From contig AP018040.2 of the NCBI GenBank assembly GCA_002356435.2, positions 1,860,001 through 1,924,000 on the forward strand: a stretch of DNA of 64,000 bases, read 5' to 3'. Positions 54,610-63,353 of the stretch are shown here, piece after piece (within the stretch, counting starts at the first letter, position 1; the number at the start of each line of letters is the position of its first letter). A program made the position numbers and the translations under genes. Source of the DNA: Petrimonas sp. IBARAKI. Lineage in GTDB: Bacteria > Bacteroidota > Bacteroidia > Bacteroidales > Dysgonomonadaceae. The notes under the pieces were generated by a model. It made no database searches and was not told where the DNA came from. It saw only the letters and a program-made list of their open reading frames with translations.

Positions 54610-56420
54610 CAAAAATGAAAAAATTCACTTTCCTTGCCTTTTACAGGGATTACGATGCGTTTTTGCATGATTTGCGCGATCTGGGGCTTATTCATGTGGC
54701 AGCGTCGGACCGGCCGGTGGAAGATAACGAACAACTGGACGAGTTCCTGGTGAAGTTAAAACAGTTGCGGGAGGCACAAAAAATATTGAACAGGCAAATC
54801 GATAAAAAATCAGCGGCCCCGCTAAATGAACCCGATATCGAACGGGGAAAAACAATTCCCCGCGAGATTGAACTTATCCAGAACGCAACGGCTTCGTTGA
54901 ACCAGCAATTGCAGGTGAGCGTCAAAGAACGCGAATTACTGCGACCCTGGGGAAACTTCGATCCTGAAAACATTGAACGGCTACGAAAAGCAGGATACTT
55001 ACTGGATTTCTTCATAGTCCCCGATAATCAGTACAATCCCGAATGGGAAACTACCTACGATGCGGTAGTGGTGAAACGGGAAACCTCCAGGACCTATTTT
55101 GTCACCCTTACACAAAACGAAAAAGTGGCAGACGAGCTAAACCTGGAGAGTGTGAAAATTCCCGGGATATCCCTCACGCAACTGGACGGGCTCATTGCAT
55201 CACTGCGCGAAAAAATTCAGGTTCAAGATCAAAAGCTGAAAGCGCTCGCAGCAGAACTTCCTTCGCTGAAAGCAGCGATAGGGGATATTGAACAAAGAAT
55301 GAACTATACCCGGGTTCACCAAAGCGGCACTTCACTGGCCGACGACAAATTAATGTTGTTACAGGGCTGGGCACCGGCAGACAACCAACGGGAAATATCG
55401 GATTACCTGGAATTGAAAGCGGTATATTTTGACGTTGCCGATCCCACTCCCGACGATGAGGTGCCCATCAAGTTCAAAAACAACAAGTTCGCCCGACTTT
55501 TTGAACCGATAGCCGAACTTTATATGCTTCCGAAATACAATGAAATTGACCTGACTCCCTATTTTGCACCGTTTTACATGGTGTTCTTCGGCTTGTCGCT
55601 CGGCGATGTCGGTTACGGACTTTTTCTTTTCACGGCAGCCACATTGGCTAAAATACTTCAGAAAAGCAAACTCAGCACTTCCATGAAGGCGATCCTGTCG
55701 TTGGTACAGGTGTTGGGTGCGTCCACCATGGTAACAGGCTTGCTGACAGGCGGATTCTTCGGATTTGCCTTATACGATCTCGACTGGCCTATTGTTCAGG
55801 CATTGAAAGAGAAAGCCTTTTTCGACAATAACCGCATGTTTATGTTGTCGCTCGTGCTCGGTGTCGTTCAGGTTTTATTCGGTATGTGCATGAAGGTTTT
55901 CAACCGCATAAAACAGCAAGGATTCAAGTATTCGCTATCCACCGTGGGATGGATTGTACTTCTGGTGAGTTTTATTGTCGCGGCGTTATTGCCTAACGCG
56001 TTACCGATGTTCGGAACCGTTCACCTTATCGTGCTCATTCCGGCAGCGTTGCTCATTTACTTTTACAACTCACCGGACAAGAATCCGTTCCTGAATCTGG
56101 GGATAGGTTTGTGGGACACCTACAACATGGCTACCGGACTATTGGGTGATGTGTTGTCTTACGTCCGCCTGTTTGCCCTGGGGTTGTCGGGAGGAATCCT
56201 GGCAAGTGTATTCAACAGCCTGGCAGCAGGCATGAGCCCCGATAACGCTATAGCAAAACCCATTGTTTATGTGTTGATATTTCTTATCGGACACGCCATC
56301 AATATCTTTATGAATACATTGGGAGCTATCGTGCATCCTGTGCGCCTTACATTTGTTGAATTTTACAAGAACTCGGAATTCGAAGGAGGAGGAAAAAAAT
56401 ACAGTCCGTTTAGAAAATAG
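54603..56420 (+). CDS. atpI: V-type ATP synthase subunit I
   Basis: Membrane stator (a-like) subunit of 605 residues. The N-terminal half (1 to about 320) is soluble and has two long coiled-coil arms (about 40-75 and 195-240). The C-terminal half has about seven transmembrane helices from PYFAPFYMVFFGLSLGDVGY on, including GDVLSYVRLFALGLSGGI, where the Arg is the residue that works with the ring carboxylate. An ATG four codons later is an alternative start. Confidence 0.95.
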   Translation: MVAKMKKFTFLAFYRDYDAFLHDLRDLGLIHVAASDRPVEDNEQLDEFLVKLKQLREAQKILNRQIDKKSAAPLNEPDIERGKTIPREIELIQNATASLNQQLQVSVKERELLRPWGNFDPENIERLRKAGYLLDFFIVPDNQYNPEWETTYDAVVVKRETSRTYFVTLTQNEKVADELNLESVKIPGISLTQLDGLIASLREKIQVQDQKLKALAAELPSLKAAIGDIEQRMNYTRVHQSGTSLADDKLMLLQGWAPADNQREISDYLELKAVYFDVADPTPDDEVPIKFKNNKFARLFEPIAELYMLPKYNEIDLTPYFAPFYMVFFGLSLGDVGYGLFLFTAATLAKILQKSKLSTSMKAILSLVQVLGASTMVTGLLTGGFFGFALYDLDWPIVQALKEKAFFDNNRMFMLSLVLGVVQVLFGMCMKVFNRIKQQGFKYSLSTVGWIVLLVSFIVAALLPNALPMFGTVHLIVLIPAALLIYFYNSPDKNPFLNLGIGLWDTYNMATGLLGDVLSYVRLFALGLSGGILASVFNSLAAGMSPDNAIAKPIVYVLIFLIGHAINIFMNTLGAIVHPVRLTFVEFYKNSEFEGGGKKYSPFRK

Positions 56421-56451
56421 CAATCAGAAATTAATAAACACAATAATTTAA

Positions 56452-56925
<474 letters not shown>

Positions 56926-56944
56926 ATACAGTTCATTATTCTTC

Positions 56945-56978
56945 AAAAGCCGTCCTCCGATACAAGGGCGGCTTTTTT
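56945..56978 (+). terminator. Rho-independent terminator of the V-type ATPase operon
   Basis: A 10-bp stem (AAAGCCGTCC with GGGCGGCTTT, one G-T pair) around a 10-nt loop runs into a T-tract, 20 bp after the subunit K stop. Confidence 0.9.
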
Positions 56979-57038
56979 GTATCCAATTAATCCAATGGCT
57001 AAAAATGTAGTCTGATCAGAAAACAAAGGACCAAAACA

Positions 57039-57746
57039 ATGAAAAAAATACTGTTCTCTTTCCTGATTATTTTTCCTGCTTTTTTGACGGTACGGGCGCA
57101 ATCCTATGCCTTGCAATTGACAAACAACGATCTGGCTTGCTACCTCGATATCTTTGAAAGTGGGAAGTACCTGATAAAATTAAGCCACAAAAATGCTCCC
57201 GACCTGGTGATATCGCAACCTTTGTCCTTCGGGAAGTATACGGTGGAAGATAACGGCAACTACACGCTGACCGACGGGACAAATCAATATGTCATTACCC
57301 TGGAACCTGTTACGGGAAACAAGATTTTTATGGTGAAGGACGGATTCAGATGGATGCAATTAAATTATTTTGTAAAAAGCTCGGATAAGCCCTCGTCCCC
57401 CGTATCAATTTCAAGTGATTTCCTGTCGCGCAGTGAGCTGCTCAGTTACAGGGAAAAGATAAGGATAGATAAGAATACTTACAAAAATAAATTCAGAAAT
57501 GGTTTTTATCAATCCGATTTCAATCCGGAGTTTACGTTTCGTGCGCATGAAGACGGAACCTATTCCATACGGTTTTATTCGTTGGAACTTTCCAATGGAA
57601 CGTGGGAAAAAGAGGATAATTTCCTGAAGCTGAAAGACGATAACCTGGCAGCATACTTTTTCGTGGCGGTGGAGCCGGAGGATAAATTAAAGAGCATATT
57701 GATGCCCGGGGATTTTTCCCTGACCCGGTTTTCAAAAGTCAGTTGA
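57039..57746 (+). CDS. Exported protein of unknown function
   Basis: A 235-residue protein with a clear signal peptide (MKKILFSFLIIFPAFLTV, cleavage near VRAQS). I do not recognise a family. The mature part appears mostly beta-stranded, with two similar phrases: LDIFESGKYLIKLSH near residue 38 and FRAHEDGTYSIRFYSLEL near 168, each followed by a turn and further strands (YTVEDNGNYTLTDG; NGTWEKEDNFLKLKDD). This suggests a repeated lipocalin- or META-like sheet. It is a single gene between the ATPase terminator and the convergent CDF gene, whose stop codon is directly adjacent. Confidence 0.7.
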   Translation: MKKILFSFLIIFPAFLTVRAQSYALQLTNNDLACYLDIFESGKYLIKLSHKNAPDLVISQPLSFGKYTVEDNGNYTLTDGTNQYVITLEPVTGNKIFMVKDGFRWMQLNYFVKSSDKPSSPVSISSDFLSRSELLSYREKIRIDKNTYKNKFRNGFYQSDFNPEFTFRAHEDGTYSIRFYSLELSNGTWEKEDNFLKLKDDNLAAYFFVAVEPEDKLKSILMPGDFSLTRFSKVS

Positions 57747-58682
57747 TCAGGTATCAAAATCGTCATCGTCGGAATAATTCATCCGGTCGATTTTGATGTC
57801 GTTCAGCGACAATGGATCTTCAATGGGCTCAATGTGGGTGGTGACGGTAACCGTATCATCGAACATATTTTCGATGCGCTGTTCAATTATTTCGGCGTAG
57901 TCGTGGCCTTCTTTTACTGTCCAGTCTCCCGGAACCAGCAAATGAAACGATATGAATTTCCGGTGTCCGGCCTGACGTGTCAACAACGAATGATAATCGA
58001 TGTTCTTTCCTTTCAGTGAATCGAAATAACCCGTAATCTGTTTGATTTCTTCCTGCGGGATGGAAGCATCCATCAGTCCGCTTGCCGACCTGCTGATGAG
58101 TTTATACCCTGTGTAAACAATGTTCAACGCAACAAGAATAGCGATGATGGGGTCGAGTACCAGAAGCCCTGTAAATTTCACCACCAAAACCCCCGCAATA
58201 ACCCCTGCTGAAGTCCACACATCTGTCATCAGGTGCTTTCCGTCAGCCTCGAGCACCATTGACCGGTGTTTCTTTCCGTTTTGAATCAATAGAGTTCCTG
58301 CAAACAGGTTCACCAAGGAAGCCCCAACAGAGAACAACGTTCCTATACCCAGGTTTTCCAGCGGTTGCGGATGGATAATCCGCGGGATTGACGTGTAAAT
58401 AATGCTGAAGGCCGCAATCAGGATAAGCGCACCCTCAATGGCGCTTGAGAAATATTCGGCTTTTCCGTGCCCGTATTCGTGTCCCTCATCGGCAGGTTTT
58501 TCGGAAATATGCAGGAGAATAAGGGCTATAACCGCGGCAAAAAGGTTCACAAAAGACTCCAACGCATCGGAGAAAAAACCCATTGACCCGGTTTTTAAAT
58601 AAGCCGTAAACTTCAAACCGATAGTTACCACTGCTGCAGCAATGGACAGATACATGAATTTTTTCAGCGACCGGGTTTTCAT
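57747..58682 (-). CDS. Cation diffusion facilitator (CDF) family metal transporter
   Basis: A 311-residue transporter that exports divalent metals such as Zn2+, Fe2+ or Mn2+ in exchange for protons. Six transmembrane helices occupy about 1-205. Metal-site sequences are FFSDALESFVN in helix 2, HEYGHGKAEYFSS in the loop, and ADGKHLMTDVWTSAGV in helix 5. A C-terminal cytoplasmic domain (VKEGHDYAEIIEQRIE) and an acidic tail (DDDDFDT) follow. ATG at 58682 is chosen; the frame extends 11 codons upstream. The specific metal cannot be called by eye. Confidence 0.92.
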   Translation of the reverse strand: MKTRSLKKFMYLSIAAAVVTIGLKFTAYLKTGSMGFFSDALESFVNLFAAVIALILLHISEKPADEGHEYGHGKAEYFSSAIEGALILIAAFSIIYTSIPRIIHPQPLENLGIGTLFSVGASLVNLFAGTLLIQNGKKHRSMVLEADGKHLMTDVWTSAGVIAGVLVVKFTGLLVLDPIIAILVALNIVYTGYKLISRSASGLMDASIPQEEIKQITGYFDSLKGKNIDYHSLLTRQAGHRKFISFHLLVPGDWTVKEGHDYAEIIEQRIENMFDDTVTVTTHIEPIEDPLSLNDIKIDRMNYSDDDDFDT

Positions 58683-58814
58683 TTTTTTACAAATAAGTGT
58701 TGCAAAATTAATCATTTTAAATATTGTGACCTAAAATCTCCGGAAAATTACAGCAATTCATCGTTAAACAGGTCCATTCATTGACAAAATCGGAAACTGT
58801 TCGATCTTCCCGGA

Positions 58815-58846
58815 TTTGCAGTATTCCAAAATAAAACGTATTTTTG
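58815..58846 (+). promoter_or_regulatory. Promoter of the copper efflux locus
   Basis: TTTG (58815-58818), a 20-nt gap and TATTTTTG (58839-58846) match the Bacteroidota promoter pattern exactly. The -7 box ends 52 bp before the HYC_CC_PP gene. Confidence 0.75.
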
Positions 58847-58898
58847 TCAACTTTCTTGAGCAGTTGTTGTTCATACCATAATAATTGAAGGAACTAAA

Positions 58899-59357
58899 AT
58901 GAAAAAAGGGTTGGCTCTATTTTTACTGAATATCATGGCGCTGGTTGCTGTTCAACCGGTTATAGCCATGCATTTCTGTGAAGGAGAGTTGTATTCCTGG
59001 GGGTTGTTTGCTAGTAACGACGAGTCGTCGTGCTGCCAGCCGGGAACAAAAGGACACTCCTGCTGCGGAACCCATTCTTCTGACAATCCGAATTGCAGTT
59101 TGAATAAAGCCCTGGATGATTGCTGCGACTTTGAAACCATTCAGGTTGCAACAGACGATTATCAGAAACAAATACAGGAGTTTAATTCAGATAAATTGTC
59201 CCTCACGTTTGAAAATGTATGGCTTACCCTGTATAACCTGCTTGGGGGGACAATTGCCGAACCCAATACCCTTTTACTTCAAAATGACTTTCCGCCCAAA
59301 GGGCTTTTTCTGCAAGATGTAAGTATCCGCGATTACATCTGCATCTACCGCATTTGA
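58899..59357 (+). CDS. HYC_CC_PP family Cys-rich exported protein
   Basis: A 152-residue small protein with a signal peptide (MKKGLALFLLNIMALVAVQP). The family layout is visible: an HxC motif just after the signal (MHFCEGEL), double-Cys motifs (SSCCQPG, HSCCGTH, DDCCDF) and a C-terminal PP (NDFPPKGLFL). Nine Cys and several His suggest metal binding. Genes of this family occur next to Cus/Czc-type efflux genes in Bacteroidota; the function is not established. A copper-binding or copper-sensing role in the envelope is inferred from the pump gene 161 bp downstream. Confidence 0.8.
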   Translation: MKKGLALFLLNIMALVAVQPVIAMHFCEGELYSWGLFASNDESSCCQPGTKGHSCCGTHSSDNPNCSLNKALDDCCDFETIQVATDDYQKQIQEFNSDKLSLTFENVWLTLYNLLGGTIAEPNTLLLQNDFPPKGLFLQDVSIRDYICIYRI

Positions 59358-59368
59358 TTTTTTCGATT

Positions 59369-59445
59369 GTCAATGATCGCAATTACCGGTTATTGACGGG
59401 ACACTTATGTGCATTTTTCATGTTTTCATACCCATGGGTATTGAC
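59369..59445 (+). promoter_or_regulatory. Candidate operator region upstream of cusA
   Basis: Within 77 bp there are an inverted pair GTCAAT (59369-59374) / ATTGAC (59392-59397), a direct repeat GGTTATTGAC (59388-59397) / GGGTATTGAC (59436-59445) spaced 48 nt start to start, and the perfect palindrome ATACCCATGGGTAT (59428-59441). The arrangement resembles a regulator binding site before the pump gene. No regulator gene is seen nearby to pair it with. Confidence 0.45.
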
Positions 59446-59518
59446 TTTGAAAAATACTGCGCATACTTTTATTTACCAACAGATAAAATAAGTTGTTCAA
59501 CAATTGAATAAAATCATT

Positions 59519-62500
59519 ATGCTAAACAAAATAATCAAGCATTTTCTGAATAATAGGTTAATTACCCTGTTACTGCTTGTTGTCATCATTGCATGGGGGA
59601 TATCCACGGCACCGTTTAACTGGAACAGCCTGCTGCCGCGCGACCCCATACCGGTGGATGCCATTCCCAACCTAGGTGACAATCAACAGATTGTGGCCAC
59701 TGAATGGATGGGGCGTTCACCCAAAGATATACAGGAGCAGATTACCTATCCGCTAACCACTTCACTGCTGGGTATCCCGGGAGTGAAAACCATCCGAAGT
59801 ACCTCCATGTTCGGGATGTCGTTTATCTACATCATCTTCGAAGAAAATATCGAATTTTACTGGAGCCGCTCCCGGATATTGGAAAAACTCAATTCACTCC
59901 CGCCCGGAACGTTACCCGACGGTGTCCAACCCGGCCTTGGCCCTGATGCGACCGCACTGGGGCAGATATTCTGGTATACTCTCGAAGGGCGGAATCCGGA
60001 GACGGGAGAGCCTACGGGAGGCTGGGATCCGGAAGAGCTGCGGACGGTACAGGATTTCTATGCCAAGTACACGCTTTCCTCAGCCGAAGGAGTAGCCGAA
60101 GTCGCCTCCGTCGGAGGTTTTGTGAAAGAGTACCAGGTGGAGGTGAATCCCAACGCACTCCGGGCCTATAACATCACCATCATGGATGTGATGACTGCCG
60201 TACAAAAGAGTAACCTGGACATTGGTGCTGAAACGGCCGAGATCAATAAGGTGGAGTACCTGGTCCGAGGGCTGGGATACATCAGGCATGTGTCTGACCT
60301 TGAAGAAGCGGTAATAACCGTCCGGAATGGCGTGCCGGTAAAAATAAAGGATGTGGCCTTTGTCACACTGGGGCCCGCGACCCGGCGCGGAGGGCTCGAC
60401 AAGGAAGGAGTGGAAGCCGTGGGCGGTGTGGTGGTGGCCCGTTACGGATCCAACCCGCTTCATGTGATCAACAACGTGAAGGCAAAAATCGAAGAGATGG
60501 AGTCGGGACTTCCGCAAAAGACCCTGGCCGACGGGACTGTAACCAAAGTGACGGTGGTTCCGTTCTATGATCGTTCAGGCCTGATCCAGGAGACTATCGG
60601 CACCCTACAGGAAGATTTGTCGCATGAGATCCTAATCAGCGTCATCGTGATCATTGTCATTCTTATGAGCCTAAAAGCTTCGTTTATTGTATCCGGATTA
60701 TTGCCCCTGACGGTATTGCTTACTTTTATTGTCATGCGTCTCCTGCGGATCGACGCCAACATTGTCGCCCTTTCCGGTATTGCCATTGCCGTAGGTGTGA
60801 TGGTCGACATCGGTGTGGTGTTTGTGGAAAACATCATTCAACATATGGAGAAGCCGGCAAACAAGGGAATCACGAAAGGTCAGGCATTTGTGGACCTGAT
60901 TTACAGGAGTGTCAGCGAGGTATCGGTACCCACAATCGTAGCCATGCTGACCACCATTGTCAGTTTTATCCCCGTTTTCTTCCTGGAAGCTCAGGAAGGT
61001 AAGCTCTTCAAGCCGTTGGCCTACACAAAGACCATCACCCTGGTGAGTGCACTCGTGCTGGGTATGACTGTAGTGCCGACCCTGGCCTATTACGTTTTTT
61101 CAATCGGTCTCTCTTCAAAGAAAGTGAAGAGGGTGTTCAATGTCTTGCTTATTGTGGGCGGTATTGTGTGGTACGCCTTCTCGGGCACATTCCTGGTGCT
61201 TTTCATTTCCCTTTTCGGGTTCAGCAACCTGCTTGCTCACAAATGGAAAAATACCAAGACAACCACCTATATCAGTGCGGCTATTGCCGTTCTGGCAGCC
61301 CTATACCTGCTTACTTCAGAATGGATGCCTGTAGGTCCTCACAGCGGTTTTGTCGTGAATTTCATTGTTGTGATAGTCAGCATCGCTCTGATCCTGGCCT
61401 TTTTCGAGACCCTGATTTCAAATTACGAATTCCTGATCCGCTGGTGTCTGGCCAATCGCTGGAAGTTTATGATCCTCCCCGCACTCACGTTACTTTTGGG
61501 TGTGACGATCTGGTTTGGCTTCGATTCGCTTTTTGGGTTTGTGGCCAAAGGTTTTGAAACAGTAGGCTGGAAATCGTTCCGGCAGACCGGGGTATGGCAG
61601 GCGGCCAACCGTACTTTTCCCGGTATCGGAGAAGAATTCATGCCCAGCCTGAACGAAGGATCTTTCCTGCTGATGCCGACCAGCATGCCCCATACCGGTA
61701 TCGAGCAGAATCTGCAATATATTGAAACGCTGGATAAGCGTATCAGCAATATTCCAGAGGTGGAGATGACCGTGGGGAAATGGGGACGTGTCAATTCGGC
61801 TCTCGACCCGGCACCGACACAGATGTTCGAAAATACCATCAATTACCGTCCCGAGTTTATTGTCGATCAGGACGGCCATCGCCAACGCTTCAAAGTCAAC
61901 CGCGACGGTGCCTATGTCCTGATCGATCAATCCACCTACAATCCCAAGGACGGATTCAGGCTGATACCAGCCGACAGCCTGGTTGCAGACAGGGGAGGAG
62001 AGTACTTCAGGCAATGGCGCCCGGAAATCAAAAACGAGGACGATATCTGGAAAGAGATCATCAATGTATCCCACATACCCGGGCTCACCTCGGCTCCGAA
62101 ACTGCAACCCATCGAAGCACGTACCGTGATGCTGTCTACGGGCATGCGCGCCCCCATGGGCGTAAAGGTGTCGGGGCCTAACCTGGAGGCCATCGAACAA
62201 GGGGGTAAAGCACTAGAAGAGGCATTGAAAGACGTACCTTCCGTCTTGCCCTCTACCGTGTTTTACGACCGCGCTGTGGGTGCTCCCTATATTGAAATCA
62301 ACTTGAACAGGCAGCATATGGCCCGTTACGGCCTTACTGTAGCCGACCTGCAGGACGTAATCGGCGCGGCCGTCGGCGGAATGCCGCTGACTACCACGGT
62401 AGAAGGGCGCGAACGCTTTCCGGTAAGGCTGCGCTACCCCCGCGAATTGCGGGAAAATCCCGAGGAGCTGGCACGTATCATCGTGCCGACCGCAACCGGT

Positions 62501-63340
62501 GCACAGATTCCGCTGGGTGACGTGGCCGATATCACTTACACTCGGGGTGCGCAGATGATCCAAAGCGAGAATACCTTCCTGATAGGGTATGTGATCTTCG
62601 ACAAGGTAGCTGACAAGGCCGAGGTAGATGTGGTACAGGAAGCCCAGAGGGTACTTCAGGAGAAAATAAGAACCGGGGAACTGGAACTTCCAAAAGGGGT
62701 TTCCTACCATTTCGCGGGAAACTACGAGCAACAGGCACGTGCAGCGAAACGTCTTTCCATACTGATTCCTGCCTGTCTGGTACTGATAATACTGATCCTT
62801 CATTTTCAGTTTAAATCGTTCACCGCAGCTTTTATCCATTTCTCCGGCGTATTTGTAGCATTCGCGGGTGGATTCATCTTGTTGTGGCTTTACGGGCAAC
62901 CCTGGTTCCTGGACATCAACCTGGGTGATGTTAACTTGCGCGATGTTTTTCAGATACATCCCATCAACCTGAGTATCGCAGTATGGGTTGGCTTTATTGC
63001 CCTGTTCGGTATTTCCACCAGTGATGGCGTGTTGATGGGATCATTCATTCACGACACGTTCCTGGAGCGGAACCCGCAGACAAAGGAAGAAATCAGGGAG
63101 GCAGTGGTGTTTGCCGGGCTGCGCCGGGTTCGCCCCGCTGCCATGACCACTTCCGTCACACTCATCGCACTGCTGCCGATTCTGACCTCTACGGGAAGGG
63201 GATCGGACATCATGGTACCCATGTCAATACCCACATTCGGAGGCATGTTGATCCAGACGATGACGATTTTCATCGTCCCCGTATTGCAATGCATGTGGAG
63301 GGAATGGGCTATCAGAAAACAGGGACATATCAACGAATAA
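59519..63340 (+). CDS. cusA: CusA-type Cu(I)/Ag(I) efflux RND transporter
   Basis: Inner-membrane pump of a tripartite heavy-metal exporter, 1273 residues from ATG 59519 (a TTG lies five codons earlier). RND features: N-terminal helix (LITLLLLVVIIAWGI), periplasmic porter domains, the proton-relay motif GVMVDIGVVFVEN in helix 4, and C-terminal helices ending near LQCMWREWAIRKQ. Three Met residues match the copper ladder of E. coli CusA (573, 623, 672): Met719 in LLMPTSMPH, Met769 in APTQMFENT and Met871 in TVMLSTGM. It is about 225 residues longer than E. coli CusA because of extra hydrophobic helices near 540-680 and an insert of about 50 residues between the second and third Met. Confidence 0.93.
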   Translation: MLNKIIKHFLNNRLITLLLLVVIIAWGISTAPFNWNSLLPRDPIPVDAIPNLGDNQQIVATEWMGRSPKDIQEQITYPLTTSLLGIPGVKTIRSTSMFGMSFIYIIFEENIEFYWSRSRILEKLNSLPPGTLPDGVQPGLGPDATALGQIFWYTLEGRNPETGEPTGGWDPEELRTVQDFYAKYTLSSAEGVAEVASVGGFVKEYQVEVNPNALRAYNITIMDVMTAVQKSNLDIGAETAEINKVEYLVRGLGYIRHVSDLEEAVITVRNGVPVKIKDVAFVTLGPATRRGGLDKEGVEAVGGVVVARYGSNPLHVINNVKAKIEEMESGLPQKTLADGTVTKVTVVPFYDRSGLIQETIGTLQEDLSHEILISVIVIIVILMSLKASFIVSGLLPLTVLLTFIVMRLLRIDANIVALSGIAIAVGVMVDIGVVFVENIIQHMEKPANKGITKGQAFVDLIYRSVSEVSVPTIVAMLTTIVSFIPVFFLEAQEGKLFKPLAYTKTITLVSALVLGMTVVPTLAYYVFSIGLSSKKVKRVFNVLLIVGGIVWYAFSGTFLVLFISLFGFSNLLAHKWKNTKTTTYISAAIAVLAALYLLTSEWMPVGPHSGFVVNFIVVIVSIALILAFFETLISNYEFLIRWCLANRWKFMILPALTLLLGVTIWFGFDSLFGFVAKGFETVGWKSFRQTGVWQAANRTFPGIGEEFMPSLNEGSFLLMPTSMPHTGIEQNLQYIETLDKRISNIPEVEMTVGKWGRVNSALDPAPTQMFENTINYRPEFIVDQDGHRQRFKVNRDGAYVLIDQSTYNPKDGFRLIPADSLVADRGGEYFRQWRPEIKNEDDIWKEIINVSHIPGLTSAPKLQPIEARTVMLSTGMRAPMGVKVSGPNLEAIEQGGKALEEALKDVPSVLPSTVFYDRAVGAPYIEINLNRQHMARYGLTVADLQDVIGAAVGGMPLTTTVEGRERFPVRLRYPRELRENPEELARIIVPTATGAQIPLGDVADITYTRGAQMIQSENTFLIGYVIFDKVADKAEVDVVQEAQRVLQEKIRTGELELPKGVSYHFAGNYEQQARAAKRLSILIPACLVLIILILHFQFKSFTAAFIHFSGVFVAFAGGFILLWLYGQPWFLDINLGDVNLRDVFQIHPINLSIAVWVGFIALFGISTSDGVLMGSFIHDTFLERNPQTKEEIREAVVFAGLRRVRPAAMTTSVTLIALLPILTSTGRGSDIMVPMSIPTFGGMLIQTMTIFIVPVLQCMWREWAIRKQGHINE

Positions 63341-63353
63341 AATACAAAACATT

